DNA of 49,264 nucleotides from Bacteroidetes bacterium GWF2_40_14 (GTDB taxonomy: Bacteria; Bacteroidota; Bacteroidia; Bacteroidales; UBA932). The notes under the pieces are model-generated. The model saw only the letters and a list, made by a program, of their open reading frames with translations, was not told where the DNA came from and ran no database searches. A program made the translations under genes and the position numbers. Positions 16,116-24,084 of this stretch are shown here, one piece after another. The stretch spans positions 78,499 to 127,762 of the forward strand of contig MEOK01000019.1 in the NCBI GenBank assembly GCA_001769195.1. The letters are read 5' to 3'. Position 1 is the stretch's first letter. Each line of letters starts with the position of its first letter.

Positions 16116-17204
16116 TTATTTTATCGCTTTTGCCTTACAGCTGTCGCTGCATTTGTTGCACTGTACACAGTCATAGTTTGAGAGTGAAGAGACCTTGTTC
16201 TTCCTGTCTATCACAATTGCCTGGGTAGGGCAGACCTTCTGACAGGCCCCGCAATGAATACAGCTTGCATTGTCTATACGGCGCTGTTTTACCGAGAAAA
16301 ACGAGAACACTCCCAGCAACACCCCGTAAGGGCACATGAACCTGCAGAAAGGTCTCGGGAACCAGTAGCCAATTATCATCATCACAAGCAGATAACCCCA
16401 GGCGAAAAGGCCGAACGACCACAGTAGCTTGGCCTCCATGGGCTGACCTGCAATGAATGCCACCAGCTGCTCGAACCAGCTCTTTCCAATGAAGAACACA
16501 GCCTTGTACGGCTCCAGCTCACAGGCCAGGAAATAGCTTGATTTGAGTGCGAAGTATATTGTGCCCACAAGCAGTGCAATAGGGAAAATCTTGATTATGG
16601 TATTAAGTTTCTGCGGTATTTTTACCAGCTTCTTCTTTTTCTGGAAAAGATGCTGCATTGCCCCGAGTGGGCATCCGGATGTACAGAACACCCTTCCGGC
16701 AATAAGCGCCACAATGAGAGGCGACAGGAAGACAACAAGAGTAACCAGCCCCACCATCCTCGGGCTGACCATGCCCATTGTCACATTGGTTATCACTCCG
16801 ACGGGGCAGATACATCCACCACGGATAATACCGAGGTATGCCAGTGCAATTATCGCAAGCATGCTGAGCATCCATGAAGCCTTCCTCTTAATGACGAAGA
16901 ACACCCCTACAAGCATTATCACTATTAGCACAGCCATATCCACGAACACCATGTACTCGGGAGTAGGGTTGTACTGTATTGGAACATAATTTTCACGGAA
17001 CTCAGCCACGTTTCCGTTGGGATCTATCTCCTTTACACAATTGGGGTCATTGGCATCCTGAACTGCCTGATTGGTCTGTTGTGCCTGCTGCTGAGTCTGA
17101 TCCTCCTGGGCTGTTGCCATGCAGCTCACAGCTGCTGCTGCGGGAGAGCTAAGTGATAGCGTTGCAATTATAATAGCGGTAAAAAACTTCAATATTGATT
17201 TCAT
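16116..17204 (-). CDS. NapH/NosR-like membrane Fe-S protein
   Basis: A 362-residue polytopic inner-membrane protein. Residues 1-25 are a signal or first helix, and the periplasmic stretch (about 27-80) has Cys28 and Cys56. About five helices follow with three cysteine-proline turns: C131-x-C-P-V-G, C174-x3-C-P-L-G and C287-x3-C-P-Y-G. The C-terminal cytoplasmic ferredoxin domain has C315-x2-C-x2-C-x3-C-P and C346-x2-C-x2-C-x3-C. NapH, NosR and CcoG relatives move electrons across the membrane between quinol or flavin and periplasmic partners. The extra C-x-C-P-V-G turn in the second helix is unlike NapH. It follows the exported ferredoxin gene by 12 bp. Electron donor and acceptor unknown. 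Confidence 0.85.
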   Translation of the reverse strand: MKSILKFFTAIIIATLSLSSPAAAAVSCMATAQEDQTQQQAQQTNQAVQDANDPNCVKEIDPNGNVAEFRENYVPIQYNPTPEYMVFVDMAVLIVIMLVGVFFVIKRKASWMLSMLAIIALAYLGIIRGGCICPVGVITNVTMGMVSPRMVGLVTLVVFLSPLIVALIAGRVFCTSGCPLGAMQHLFQKKKKLVKIPQKLNTIIKIFPIALLVGTIYFALKSSYFLACELEPYKAVFFIGKSWFEQLVAFIAGQPMEAKLLWSFGLFAWGYLLVMMIIGYWFPRPFCRFMCPYGVLLGVFSFFSVKQRRIDNASCIHCGACQKVCPTQAIVIDRKNKVSSLSNYDCVQCNKCSDSCKAKAIK

Positions 17205-17216
17205 CCTTTCATCGTG

Positions 17217-17819
17217 TTAAATGTATTCTCCACCATTCTCAAGACTGTATTCGCCCTTGAAGTCATCCTCCGGGCCAATGTACACCCTGTCAATTGCCTT
17301 CTGGGGACACTTAGCAGCAATGTTGCAGCTGTTGCAAGCAAGGCAGAGGTCTGGGCGAATGATAAGGAACATAGATCGTGTACCTTTTTCATTGCAGTTC
17401 TTGACACACTTTCCGCATGCGGTGCAGAGCTTGTCATCGATTTTATAGATGAAAGAACCGTCCTGACCACCCGAGTAGTTCTGACGTTTAACGGCGTCGT
17501 ATTTGCAAACCTTTATCCCTTCGGTCATTATCTTGTCCGACTCGATATCCTTGTTGCTTATGTGTCCGTAGCATACAACACAATAAGAACACTTCTTCTG
17601 GTCGTTCACGGCCTTCACTGCCGACGGGTTTCGCACACATGCCGTCTCGCAGATACCGCAACCGTTGCACTTCTCAGGGTCTATTGCCCATACATACCTT
17701 GTCAGCGGGCCGGCCTCCTCGGGATTGAGTTGCTTGCTCACTATCCGGTAGGCAACACCGCCAATGGCGATTGCACATGTTGCCCTTCCGAAATTCACCA
17801 GAAACTTACGTCTGTCCAT
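17217..17819 (-). CDS. Exported four-cluster ferredoxin (Tat-type signal)
   Basis: A 200-residue Fe-S protein. The N-terminus M-D-R-R-K-F-L-V-N-F-G followed by a hydrophobic stretch (about 13-28) resembles a Tat signal or signal anchor. Four [4Fe-4S] motifs are visible: C51-C61; C77, C80 and C83 with a distant C105; C132-C142; and C159, C162 and C165 with C171. This NapG/NrfC-like pattern suits a periplasmic electron carrier that docks on the NapH-like membrane protein encoded next. No catalytic molybdopterin or nitrite reductase subunit is nearby. It lies 18 bp after the PhnD-like gene. Confidence 0.88.
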   Translation of the reverse strand: MDRRKFLVNFGRATCAIAIGGVAYRIVSKQLNPEEAGPLTRYVWAIDPEKCNGCGICETACVRNPSAVKAVNDQKKCSYCVVCYGHISNKDIESDKIMTEGIKVCKYDAVKRQNYSGGQDGSFIYKIDDKLCTACGKCVKNCNEKGTRSMFLIIRPDLCLACNSCNIAAKCPQKAIDRVYIGPEDDFKGEYSLENGGEYI

Positions 17820-17837
17820 TACTATATAATTTTTTTA

Positions 17838-18770
17838 TTACTTTTTATCTTTTACAAACGGAACTGGAGCCCATTTTGCAGGCATTACAAACCCCTTTCC
17901 CAACAAACCCTTTGGAGCATTTTCTCCGGAAATCGCAATAAGAGCGTTCTGCAGACGGAGAGCGTCTGACTCGCTTACCTTTGCCATATCCAGAATAACC
18001 GAACATAAAGGTATCTCTTCTGTCTGCCCTATGACCCTGAAATCCTCAGGCTTTGCAAAATCAACGGCACAGCTGGCAGTAAGTGCATAATCGGATATTA
18101 TTGCAACATCGGCAAGGTTATCGGAGAGGGTATTGATGCACTCTGTGCAGCTTGCCTTGTTGATGACCTCACCAGGCTCTATGCCCTCTTTTTTAAACAT
18201 TGCAAATGGAGCGTGGTATTTTTCGTAGGAATCAGGCTGTCCGGCAACAAGTGTCTTTCCGTCAATATCCTTCAGACTCTTTAAAGGGGAGTCTTGCTTT
18301 ACGATTATTTTTCCTGTGAGCCATTGGTTGCCAGAAGGGTCAAGCAAATCTGCAACACGTTTGTATTTGATATCAGTGTCTGGAGTGATCATGAATGCCA
18401 GCCAGGGCTTGCAAATTACTCCGTCAAATTTACGGGCAACAAGCGAATCATTCAGCTCATACTCCTCCATGAAATAGCTAATCTGCAGGTCGATGTTGAA
18501 TTTAGACTTTAGAGTGTCCTGCAGCTCTTCATACTCTCTGGCTGCAAGATCGTGGATGCATGAGCAGGCTGTGAGCTTGCAGTATGTTTCGCTGACGGCT
18601 ATACGGAGGGTCAACATTGAGTCATTCGCAGAAGCGATGGTTCCGGTTGCAGGTTCAAATGCGGTTTCGTCATATTGACCTGCTGTCACAATATGATTAT
18701 TGCAGCCTGCAAAAAAAGTGCAGACTGCAACAATAATAAGGATTCCTTTTATTAAGGCTGATGTTTTCAA
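17838..18770 (-). CDS. Cysteine-rich PhnD/SsuA-type substrate-binding lipoprotein
   Basis: A 310-residue predicted lipoprotein, with lipobox F-A-G-C at Cys23. The body has the two-lobed periplasmic binding fold of the PhnD/transferrin type, including S-L-K-D-I-D-G-K-T-L-V-A-G-Q-P-D-S and A-D-V-A-I-I-S-D-Y-A-L. Unusually it has many cysteines: C64-x4-C69-x-C71 right after the first strand, C120, the pair C208-x2-C211, C234 and C256. No ABC permease or ATPase gene is near, so it is unlikely to serve uptake in the usual way. It may bind a metal, cofactor or oxyanion for the Fe-S proteins encoded beside it. Ligand unknown. Confidence 0.8.
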   Translation of the reverse strand: MKTSALIKGILIIVAVCTFFAGCNNHIVTAGQYDETAFEPATGTIASANDSMLTLRIAVSETYCKLTACSCIHDLAAREYEELQDTLKSKFNIDLQISYFMEEYELNDSLVARKFDGVICKPWLAFMITPDTDIKYKRVADLLDPSGNQWLTGKIIVKQDSPLKSLKDIDGKTLVAGQPDSYEKYHAPFAMFKKEGIEPGEVINKASCTECINTLSDNLADVAIISDYALTASCAVDFAKPEDFRVIGQTEEIPLCSVILDMAKVSESDALRLQNALIAISGENAPKGLLGKGFVMPAKWAPVPFVKDKK

Positions 18771-18780
18771 ATTCCTGATG

Positions 18781-20370
18781 TTATTTTGTTGGTATACACT
18801 TTACAAGACCACCTGTCTTAGATGCAAGGTATACGTTGTCTTTAGTGTCAACTGCCATTGGTATATATGCACAACCTTTAACCAGTTCCTCAATTCCCTC
18901 TACTTTCTTCGCTCCCTCCTTGCTGTATACTTTTATGCGAGTAGGGTCCTTCTCAACTGTTACTATACCGCCGTTTGAAAGGAATGCTACGCTTACAGGG
19001 TTGCAGCAACCGTGGAAATCATCGATTCCGTTTCCGCGTTGACCAAATGAGATGGTTGGCTTGCCTGAATAATCAAATCCGTTAACCCTGAATGCACCCA
19101 GGTTGGCAACCAGAATTTCATTGTTGCGTATGCTGAAATCCAGAATTCCGCAGCATGTACGTAATTTTTCAATTGCAGATGTTTTCTCCCCTGTTTCTGC
19201 ATTGTAAATTGCAATCATCCTGGTTCTTGTGTCTGCAACCATGATTTTGCCTTCAGCAACTCTTGCACCTGTCGCGCTAATGATGTCAGCAAGCTTAAGT
19301 TCTCTTACTATTACACCTTTAGCATTGAATACCACGCACTCAACGCCTACAGGAGCATCAATCTCTGAAGTTTTTCCTCTTGCTTCAACTTTCTTTTTGC
19401 CCATTACTGTGCCGAAAACATAGATGTTGTCGCTCTTGTCAACGGCAATTGCAGAAGCTTTGGATGTCATTTTTGTCTTGAATTCACTTACTTTGGTACC
19501 CTTTGCATCAATAATACGGACACTACCGTCACTCTTGAGGGCACATATATTGTCATTTGACAGAATTGAAAGATAGATAACCTCCTGATGGTCCTTGCCA
19601 GCAAAAGCGGCATCTACCATATAGGCCAAATCATGAGCATTGGTGATTAATGAGTCAATACCAACTTCTGTTTTTTTCATCTCCTCTGTCTGCTGACGCA
19701 TTTTTGTAACTCTTGCAGTAGCAGCAATTTTAGGATCAAGCATGCTTATGTATCTCTCAATTTCAGTTGCACTTTTACCAGATGTCAACTGACCTACCAA
19801 TATTGCTGAATAATATGATTTTGGATTCTCCTTTATGAAATTTTCAGAAAGTTGTCTTGATTCCTCCTGATACCGTTTAATAATTTCAGTGATTTCTGCT
19901 TCGCGCTCTGGAGTAGCTTTAAGTGAGTCTACTCTTTGATAGAGCTCTTTCTGAAGTTCTTCAAGATTATATTTTTCATATAGTTCCTTAGTTTTATTTT
20001 TAAGGATATTTGCATCATCCTGTGTCTTTCCACCTGTGAAAATTGCATTATTCAATGAATCCACATGTCCTGTGACAGTCATTTCTGCATTTTCTGCATA
20101 GAAATAAGTCATGCTTCTTTTTCCTTCAATCATAAGATAGTACAAAGAAGGTTCAGCAATAGTGTCTTTAAACGCAAACTTGCCATTTTCAATAATTGCA
20201 GTATCTGCAGGGGTTTCCCTGTTTTCAATAGACATAAGAATGGCTTTACCATCTGTAATGCCTTCCAGGGTTCCAGTTAAACTAAAGCTTTTAGGTTCAT
20301 TTTTGCAGGCAGTTAAGGCTCCAATCAAGAGCGTAATAGCTGCACAACGTAAGAATAATGTTGGTTTCAT
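18781..20370 (-). CDS. DUF4369 plus NHL-type beta-propeller lipoprotein with paired cysteines
   Basis: A 529-residue lipoprotein, with lipobox L-T-A-C at Cys22. Residues about 27-115 match DUF4369 (G-T-L-E-G-I-T-D-G-K-A-I-L, D-T-A-I-I-E-N-G-K-F-A-F), a domain often fused to TlpA-like thioredoxins. A helical linker (120-250) follows, then a six-bladed NHL-like propeller (about 260-528) with repeated V-x-D-x-x-D-N-I-Y-V units. In place of thioredoxin there are vicinal cysteines C406-C407 (R-T-C-C-G-I-L) and C455-C456 (H-G-C-C-N-P-V), plus C500 and C525. It is the first gene of the five-gene unit. I infer metal or Fe-S binding or a redox partner; not shown. Confidence 0.82.
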   Translation of the reverse strand: MKPTLFLRCAAITLLIGALTACKNEPKSFSLTGTLEGITDGKAILMSIENRETPADTAIIENGKFAFKDTIAEPSLYYLMIEGKRSMTYFYAENAEMTVTGHVDSLNNAIFTGGKTQDDANILKNKTKELYEKYNLEELQKELYQRVDSLKATPEREAEITEIIKRYQEESRQLSENFIKENPKSYYSAILVGQLTSGKSATEIERYISMLDPKIAATARVTKMRQQTEEMKKTEVGIDSLITNAHDLAYMVDAAFAGKDHQEVIYLSILSNDNICALKSDGSVRIIDAKGTKVSEFKTKMTSKASAIAVDKSDNIYVFGTVMGKKKVEARGKTSEIDAPVGVECVVFNAKGVIVRELKLADIISATGARVAEGKIMVADTRTRMIAIYNAETGEKTSAIEKLRTCCGILDFSIRNNEILVANLGAFRVNGFDYSGKPTISFGQRGNGIDDFHGCCNPVSVAFLSNGGIVTVEKDPTRIKVYSKEGAKKVEGIEELVKGCAYIPMAVDTKDNVYLASKTGGLVKCIPTK

Positions 20371-20426
20371 ATAATATTTTATAGGGTTTGTTTCAGTATT
20401 TGACTATTATCATCACAAAAGGTTTA

Positions 20427-20490
20427 CAAATATACGCTCTTATTGGATTTTCCTAATATACCATTAGCAAAATTACAATATTTCCAATAA
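20427..20490 (-). promoter_or_regulatory. Promoter element and inverted repeat upstream of the Fe-S/propeller unit
   Basis: CAAATATA at 20427-20434 is TATATTTG on the minus strand, an exact TAnnTTTG -7 match 56 bp before the propeller-gene ATG. Upstream of it an 8-bp inverted repeat, TTATTGGA (20440-20447) and TCCAATAA (20483-20490), brackets the -33 region and could be an operator. The rest of 20371-20553 shows no gene. Confidence 0.4.
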
Positions 20491-20553
20491 AATATTTGTT
20501 TATGTACCAATATATATACAGATGAAAACGATTTTACCCTAATTTAGTTGTTT

Positions 20554-20994
20554 TTACAGATGGGCAAATAGTATGAATATTGCAGAAACTACAACAAAAT
20601 ATCCGACATCAACAAGCGCCAGGGTTATGTAACGCTTCCAGTCTGCAATCTGAAACTTAAGCATAGATTTGGTCCAGGCAGCAAAAGCAATGCATACGAA
20701 TATTGCCATACACAGAGAGAGTTGTGTCAGGAAAAAATACATCAGACCAATAATGGCGGTTGATATAAATTGAAATATCATCTCCCATGGGAAACGTGAC
20801 TCACATTTGCATTCTTCACCTTTACTAAGATTAGCTCCGCATTTGCACTCGTAATTTACTGCCTTTATCCACTGTTTGCCAAATATCACCGTGTACCACA
20901 AGGCGCCTGTACCAAAGGCTATTACTACAGCTACGGCGTACCATAGCCATGAGATTTCATAACAAGGGCAGTTTGTTCCAAAAGTTGTTTCCAT
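20554..20994 (-). CDS. DUF1761-family membrane protein with cysteine insert
   Basis: A 146-residue inner-membrane protein with four predicted helices. The DUF1761 signature is seen around residues 28-45 (G-A-L-W-Y-T-V-I-F-G-K-Q-W-I-K-A). Between the first and second helices lies a cysteine-rich insert with two C-x-C pairs (E-C-K-C-G and E-C-K-C-E, about 49-66), and an N-P-C-P-C-like pair (T-N-C-P-C) sits near the start. These could bind a metal. Function of the family is unknown. It follows the SMR exporter gene by 12 bp. Confidence 0.7.
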   Translation of the reverse strand: METTFGTNCPCYEISWLWYAVAVVIAFGTGALWYTVIFGKQWIKAVNYECKCGANLSKGEECKCESRFPWEMIFQFISTAIIGLMYFFLTQLSLCMAIFVCIAFAAWTKSMLKFQIADWKRYITLALVDVGYFVVVSAIFILFAHL

Positions 20995-21006
20995 AATATT
21001 CTAGAT

Positions 21007-21333
21007 TTAATGAGATACCATTTTAAGACCAATGATTGAGACAATTAATGTTGATATGAAAAAAAGTCGCCAAAAATCGGTCGGTTCCTTAAATACGATT
21101 ATCCCGACCAAAACTGTTCCAACAGCTCCAATCCCTGTCCAGACAGCATATGCAGTCCCAATAGGTAATTCTTGTGTTGCCTTGACAAGCAAATACATAC
21201 TTAGGGTAAGGCAGATGAAAAATCCAATATACCAATATGTAACAGCTGTTCCTGTTGATTCTCTTGCTTTGCCAAGACACGCAGCAAAACCAACTTCAAA
21301 TAGTCCTGCTATTATGAGTAAAAACCAATTCAT
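21007..21333 (-). CDS. gdx: SMR-family exporter, SugE/Gdx type
   Basis: A 108-residue protein with four helices and the membrane-embedded Glu13 (A-G-L-F-E-V-G). The segment G-T-A-Y-A-V-W-T-G-I-G-A-V-G and the C-terminal G-L-K-x-x-x-H match SugE/Gdx guanidinium exporters more closely than EmrE-type multidrug pumps. It would act as a dual-topology dimer exchanging guanidinium or small quaternary ammonium ions for protons. I see no guanidine riboswitch in the short gap upstream. It lies 35 bp after truA and just before the DUF1761 gene. The subtype is inferred from these motifs. Confidence 0.85.
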   Translation of the reverse strand: MNWFLLIIAGLFEVGFAACLGKARESTGTAVTYWYIGFFICLTLSMYLLVKATQELPIGTAYAVWTGIGAVGTVLVGIIVFKEPTDFWRLFFISTLIVSIIGLKMVSH

Positions 21334-21368
21334 TATTAATCATGATTTAGTATAAAGGTAAGAAATCT

Positions 21369-22142
21369 TCAGAAAATCCTGTACGGATATTCTATACCTG
21401 TAAGGAAAAGAGGGTGGGCAGGAACTGAACTGCCAGCCGCACATCGGTTTTTTTGTTCCAGTATATCAGCTATCCATTCAGGTTCCTGTTTGCCTCTGCC
21501 AACATCCAGCAGAGATCCCACTACAGCCCTCACCATATTTCGTAAAAAACGGTTTGCCGATATAGTGAAACAGAAAGAGGAATTTATCAGGGAAATATTC
21601 ATAGGGGATTCAGGGGTCCACAAGGCTTCAGTTACAGTGCAGATATTTGTCTTGACGTCTGTGTGAAGCTTTGCCATTGAGGTAAAGTCCCGTTCGCCAA
21701 GAAGACTGACAGCTGCCATATTCATTTTTTCAATATTGATTTCGTATGGAAAAAAATATGAGTACTGATTCAGAAAAGAGTCTTTTTTTGTGTGAATAAA
21801 ATATTTATAGGTCCTGCTGACAGCGTCAAAACGGGCATGCGCATCACATGCAACCTGACAAATGTCATGAAGTGTGATGTCGGAAGGCAGAATGGCATTT
21901 ATTTTGTAAATCAGCTTTGGGTAATCCTGAACGAGTATAGGGTTAGCGGAGTCGAAATGGGCAATGTAGTTGATTGCATTAACTCCGGCATCTGTTCTTC
22001 CGGCTCCCGTAATCCCCGTCTCGTTACCTAGATAAATTGAGAATGCTCTTTCCAGCTCTGCCTGAACAGAAGCCTGACTGATCTGAATCTGCCACCCGCA
22101 GTAAGAGGAACCTCTGTAAGAAAGAGAAATAAAGTAACGCAT
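21369..22142 (-). CDS. truA: tRNA pseudouridine(38-40) synthase TruA
   Basis: A 257-residue enzyme that makes pseudouridine at positions 38-40 of the tRNA anticodon arm. The catalytic Asp51 sits in G-A-G-R-T-D-A-G-V-N-A. Other family features are the Y-R-G-S-S-Y-C-G-W-Q start, R-x-Y-K-Y-F-I (about residue 130) and N-R-F-L-R-N-M-V-R-A-V-V-G-S-L near the end. Length is normal. It is divergent from the moxR operon across a 60-bp gap holding -7 elements for both directions. Confidence 0.94.
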   Translation of the reverse strand: MRYFISLSYRGSSYCGWQIQISQASVQAELERAFSIYLGNETGITGAGRTDAGVNAINYIAHFDSANPILVQDYPKLIYKINAILPSDITLHDICQVACDAHARFDAVSRTYKYFIHTKKDSFLNQYSYFFPYEINIEKMNMAAVSLLGERDFTSMAKLHTDVKTNICTVTEALWTPESPMNISLINSSFCFTISANRFLRNMVRAVVGSLLDVGRGKQEPEWIADILEQKNRCAAGSSVPAHPLFLTGIEYPYRIF

Positions 22143-22156
22143 TCTTAAAAATAAGT

Positions 22157-22188
22157 TAAATTTGTAAGATTTGAATGCTACAAAAATA
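22157..22188. promoter_or_regulatory. Divergent -7 elements between truA and moxR
   Basis: TAAATTTG at 22157-22164 (plus strand, toward moxR, about 40 bp before its ATG) and CAAAAATA at 22181-22188 (TATTTTTG on the minus strand, toward truA) both fit TAnnTTTG. The two promoters would face each other across a 16-bp gap. No clear -33 boxes are seen for either. Confidence 0.45.
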
Positions 22189-22202
22189 CAAAATCATTTA
22201 AT

Positions 22203-23195
22203 ATGGAAACCGTAAATATCAAAGAACTAAACGAAAGAATTCAGAGAGAGAGCGCATTTGTAGATATGATCACTCTGGAGATGAACAAAGTTATTGTCGG
22301 ACAGAAACAGCTGGTAGAGAGCCTTATGATTGGGCTACTTGCCGATGGTCACATTCTTCTGGAAGGTGTTCCCGGTCTGGCCAAGACGCTTGCAATCAAT
22401 ACGCTGGCATCAATTGTGGACTCACAGTTCAGTCGTATCCAGTTTACCCCGGACCTGTTGCCTGCCGACCTGATAGGGACACTCATCTACAGTCAGAAAA
22501 GTGAACAATTTCAAATCAGGAAAGGACCGATTTTCGCAAATTTTGTATTGGCCGATGAAATCAACCGGTCCCCGGCTAAAGTTCAATCTGCTCTTCTGGA
22601 GGCAATGCAGGAGAGACAGGTGACTATTGGTGACCAGAGCTTCAAGCTTCCTCAGCCATTTTTGGTTATGGCAACCCAGAACCCGATAGAGCAGGAGGGG
22701 ACATATCCGCTTCCGGAAGCACAGGTAGACCGTTTCATGCTGAAAGTGGTTGTAACATACCCTAAGAAAGAGGAGGAGAAACTTATCATTAGAATGAATA
22801 ACAGCGGAACTTTCCCTAAGGCAAACAAGGTTCTTAAGCCGGAAGATATCCTTCGTGCAAGAGAAGTGGTGAGAGAGGTATACATGGATGAGAAAATTGA
22901 AAAATATATAGTCGACATTGTTTTTGCAACAAGGACACCAGAGGAGTACGGCCTGAAGAATCTAAAGGACCTCATCTCTTACGGAGGTTCACCAAGGGCC
23001 AGCATCAACCTGGCAATGGCAGCAAAGGCCTATGCATTCATCAGAAGAAGAGGATATGTTATTCCGGAAGACGTGAGAGCAGTATGCTATGAGGTTCTAA
23101 GGCACAGGATAGGTCTTACTTATGAGGCAGAGGCAGAAAATGTCACAACTGAGAATATTATTACAGAGATAATGAACGCAATAGAAGTTCCTTAA
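22203..23195 (+). CDS. moxR: MoxR-type AAA+ ATPase
   Basis: A 330-residue AAA_3 ATPase. Walker A is G-V-P-G-L-A-K-T (55-62), Walker B is V-L-A-D-E-I (115-120), and sensor 1 is in M-A-T-Q-N-P-I-E-Q-E-G-T-Y. The C-terminal lid carries G-G-S-P-R-A-S-I-N-L. MoxR proteins act as chaperones that mature or insert VWA-domain proteins. It is the first gene of the eight-gene aerotolerance operon ending at 30251, with 1 bp between it and the DUF58 gene. Confidence 0.94.
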   Translation: METVNIKELNERIQRESAFVDMITLEMNKVIVGQKQLVESLMIGLLADGHILLEGVPGLAKTLAINTLASIVDSQFSRIQFTPDLLPADLIGTLIYSQKSEQFQIRKGPIFANFVLADEINRSPAKVQSALLEAMQERQVTIGDQSFKLPQPFLVMATQNPIEQEGTYPLPEAQVDRFMLKVVVTYPKKEEEKLIIRMNNSGTFPKANKVLKPEDILRAREVVREVYMDEKIEKYIVDIVFATRTPEEYGLKNLKDLISYGGSPRASINLAMAAKAYAFIRRRGYVIPEDVRAVCYEVLRHRIGLTYEAEAENVTTENIITEIMNAIEVP

Positions 23196-23196
23196 T

Positions 23197-24078
23197 ATGT
23201 CAACAACAGAGTTACTTAAAAAGGTCCGGAAAATTGAGATTAAAACCAAAGGTTTATCCCGGCAGATCTTTGCAGGAGAATACCACTCAGCCTTTAAAGG
23301 CAGGGGGATGGCATTTAGCGAGGTGAGGGAGTACCAGTATGGCGACGATGTCAGAAGTATGGACTGGAACGTGACTGCCAGACTCAATGCACCTTATATC
23401 AAGGTTTTTGAAGAGGAGCGAGAATTAACAGTTGTGTTGCTGGTAGATGTCAGCGGATCCAGGACATTTGGTACAACGACCAAGCTTAAGAAAGAGCTGA
23501 TAACAGAGGTTGCAGCTGTGCTTTCTTTTTCTGCCTCTGCAAACAACGACAAAGTTGGAGCACTTTTTTTCAGTTCAAAGGTAGAGAAGTTCATACCGCC
23601 CAAAAAGGGGAGGAGCCATCTGCTCAGGATTATAAGAGAACTACTGGAGTTTGAACCGGAGGACCAGGGAACAAACGTTGGAGAGGCGTTGAGGTTCCTG
23701 ACAAATGCCATCAAAAAAAGATGTACTGCGTTCTTATTGTCTGACCTGATTGATGTAGATTCCCAACTTAAACCGAGGTACGAGGATGCAATTAAAATTG
23801 CTGCAAACAGACACGATATATCGGTTATTTCTGTTTATGATTCAAGAGAGCGGGAGTTACCCGATGTCGGTCTTATAAGAGTAGTGGATTCCGAAAGCGG
23901 TAAGGAGAAGTGGGTTGACACCTCCAGCAAGGGTGTGCGAGAACATTTCGATGACTGGAACAAAAAGGTTTTGTTCTACACCCAGCAGTGCCTTAGAAAA
24001 TATCAGATAGACTCTGTGAGCATCTCTACTAACGAAGATTTTGTGAAAGGTTTAATTGCTCTTTTTAATAAAAGGTAG
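23197..24078 (+). CDS. DUF58-domain protein with VWA-like fold
   Basis: A 293-residue soluble protein. The DUF58 core G-E-Y-H-S-A-F-K-G-R-G-M-A-F-S-E-V-R-E-Y lies near residues 28-47, with D-D-V-R-S-M-D-W-N-V-T-A-R after it. A degenerate metal-site motif D-V-S-G-S follows at about 84-88. Such proteins are standard partners of MoxR and Bat proteins, probably as adaptor or substrate. There is a 6-bp gap to the next gene, which is in the same frame after the TAG stop. Confidence 0.92.
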   Translation: MSTTELLKKVRKIEIKTKGLSRQIFAGEYHSAFKGRGMAFSEVREYQYGDDVRSMDWNVTARLNAPYIKVFEEERELTVVLLVDVSGSRTFGTTTKLKKELITEVAAVLSFSASANNDKVGALFFSSKVEKFIPPKKGRSHLLRIIRELLEFEPEDQGTNVGEALRFLTNAIKKRCTAFLLSDLIDVDSQLKPRYEDAIKIAANRHDISVISVYDSRERELPDVGLIRVVDSESGKEKWVDTSSKGVREHFDDWNKKVLFYTQQCLRKYQIDSVSISTNEDFVKGLIALFNKR

Positions 24079-24084
24079 AAAAGT

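Noticed and set aside
16116-17819. Part of a nos or nap respiratory cluster
   Set aside because: NosR/NapH and NapG-like features are present, but there is no nosZ, nosD, napA, napB or cytochrome gene in the neighbourhood, and the partner genes (propeller, PhnD-like) are unlike those clusters.
22143-22202. Guanidine or other riboswitch near the SMR/truA genes
   Set aside because: The gap is only 60 bp, belongs to truA and moxR rather than the exporter, and shows promoter boxes but no conserved aptamer-like structure.
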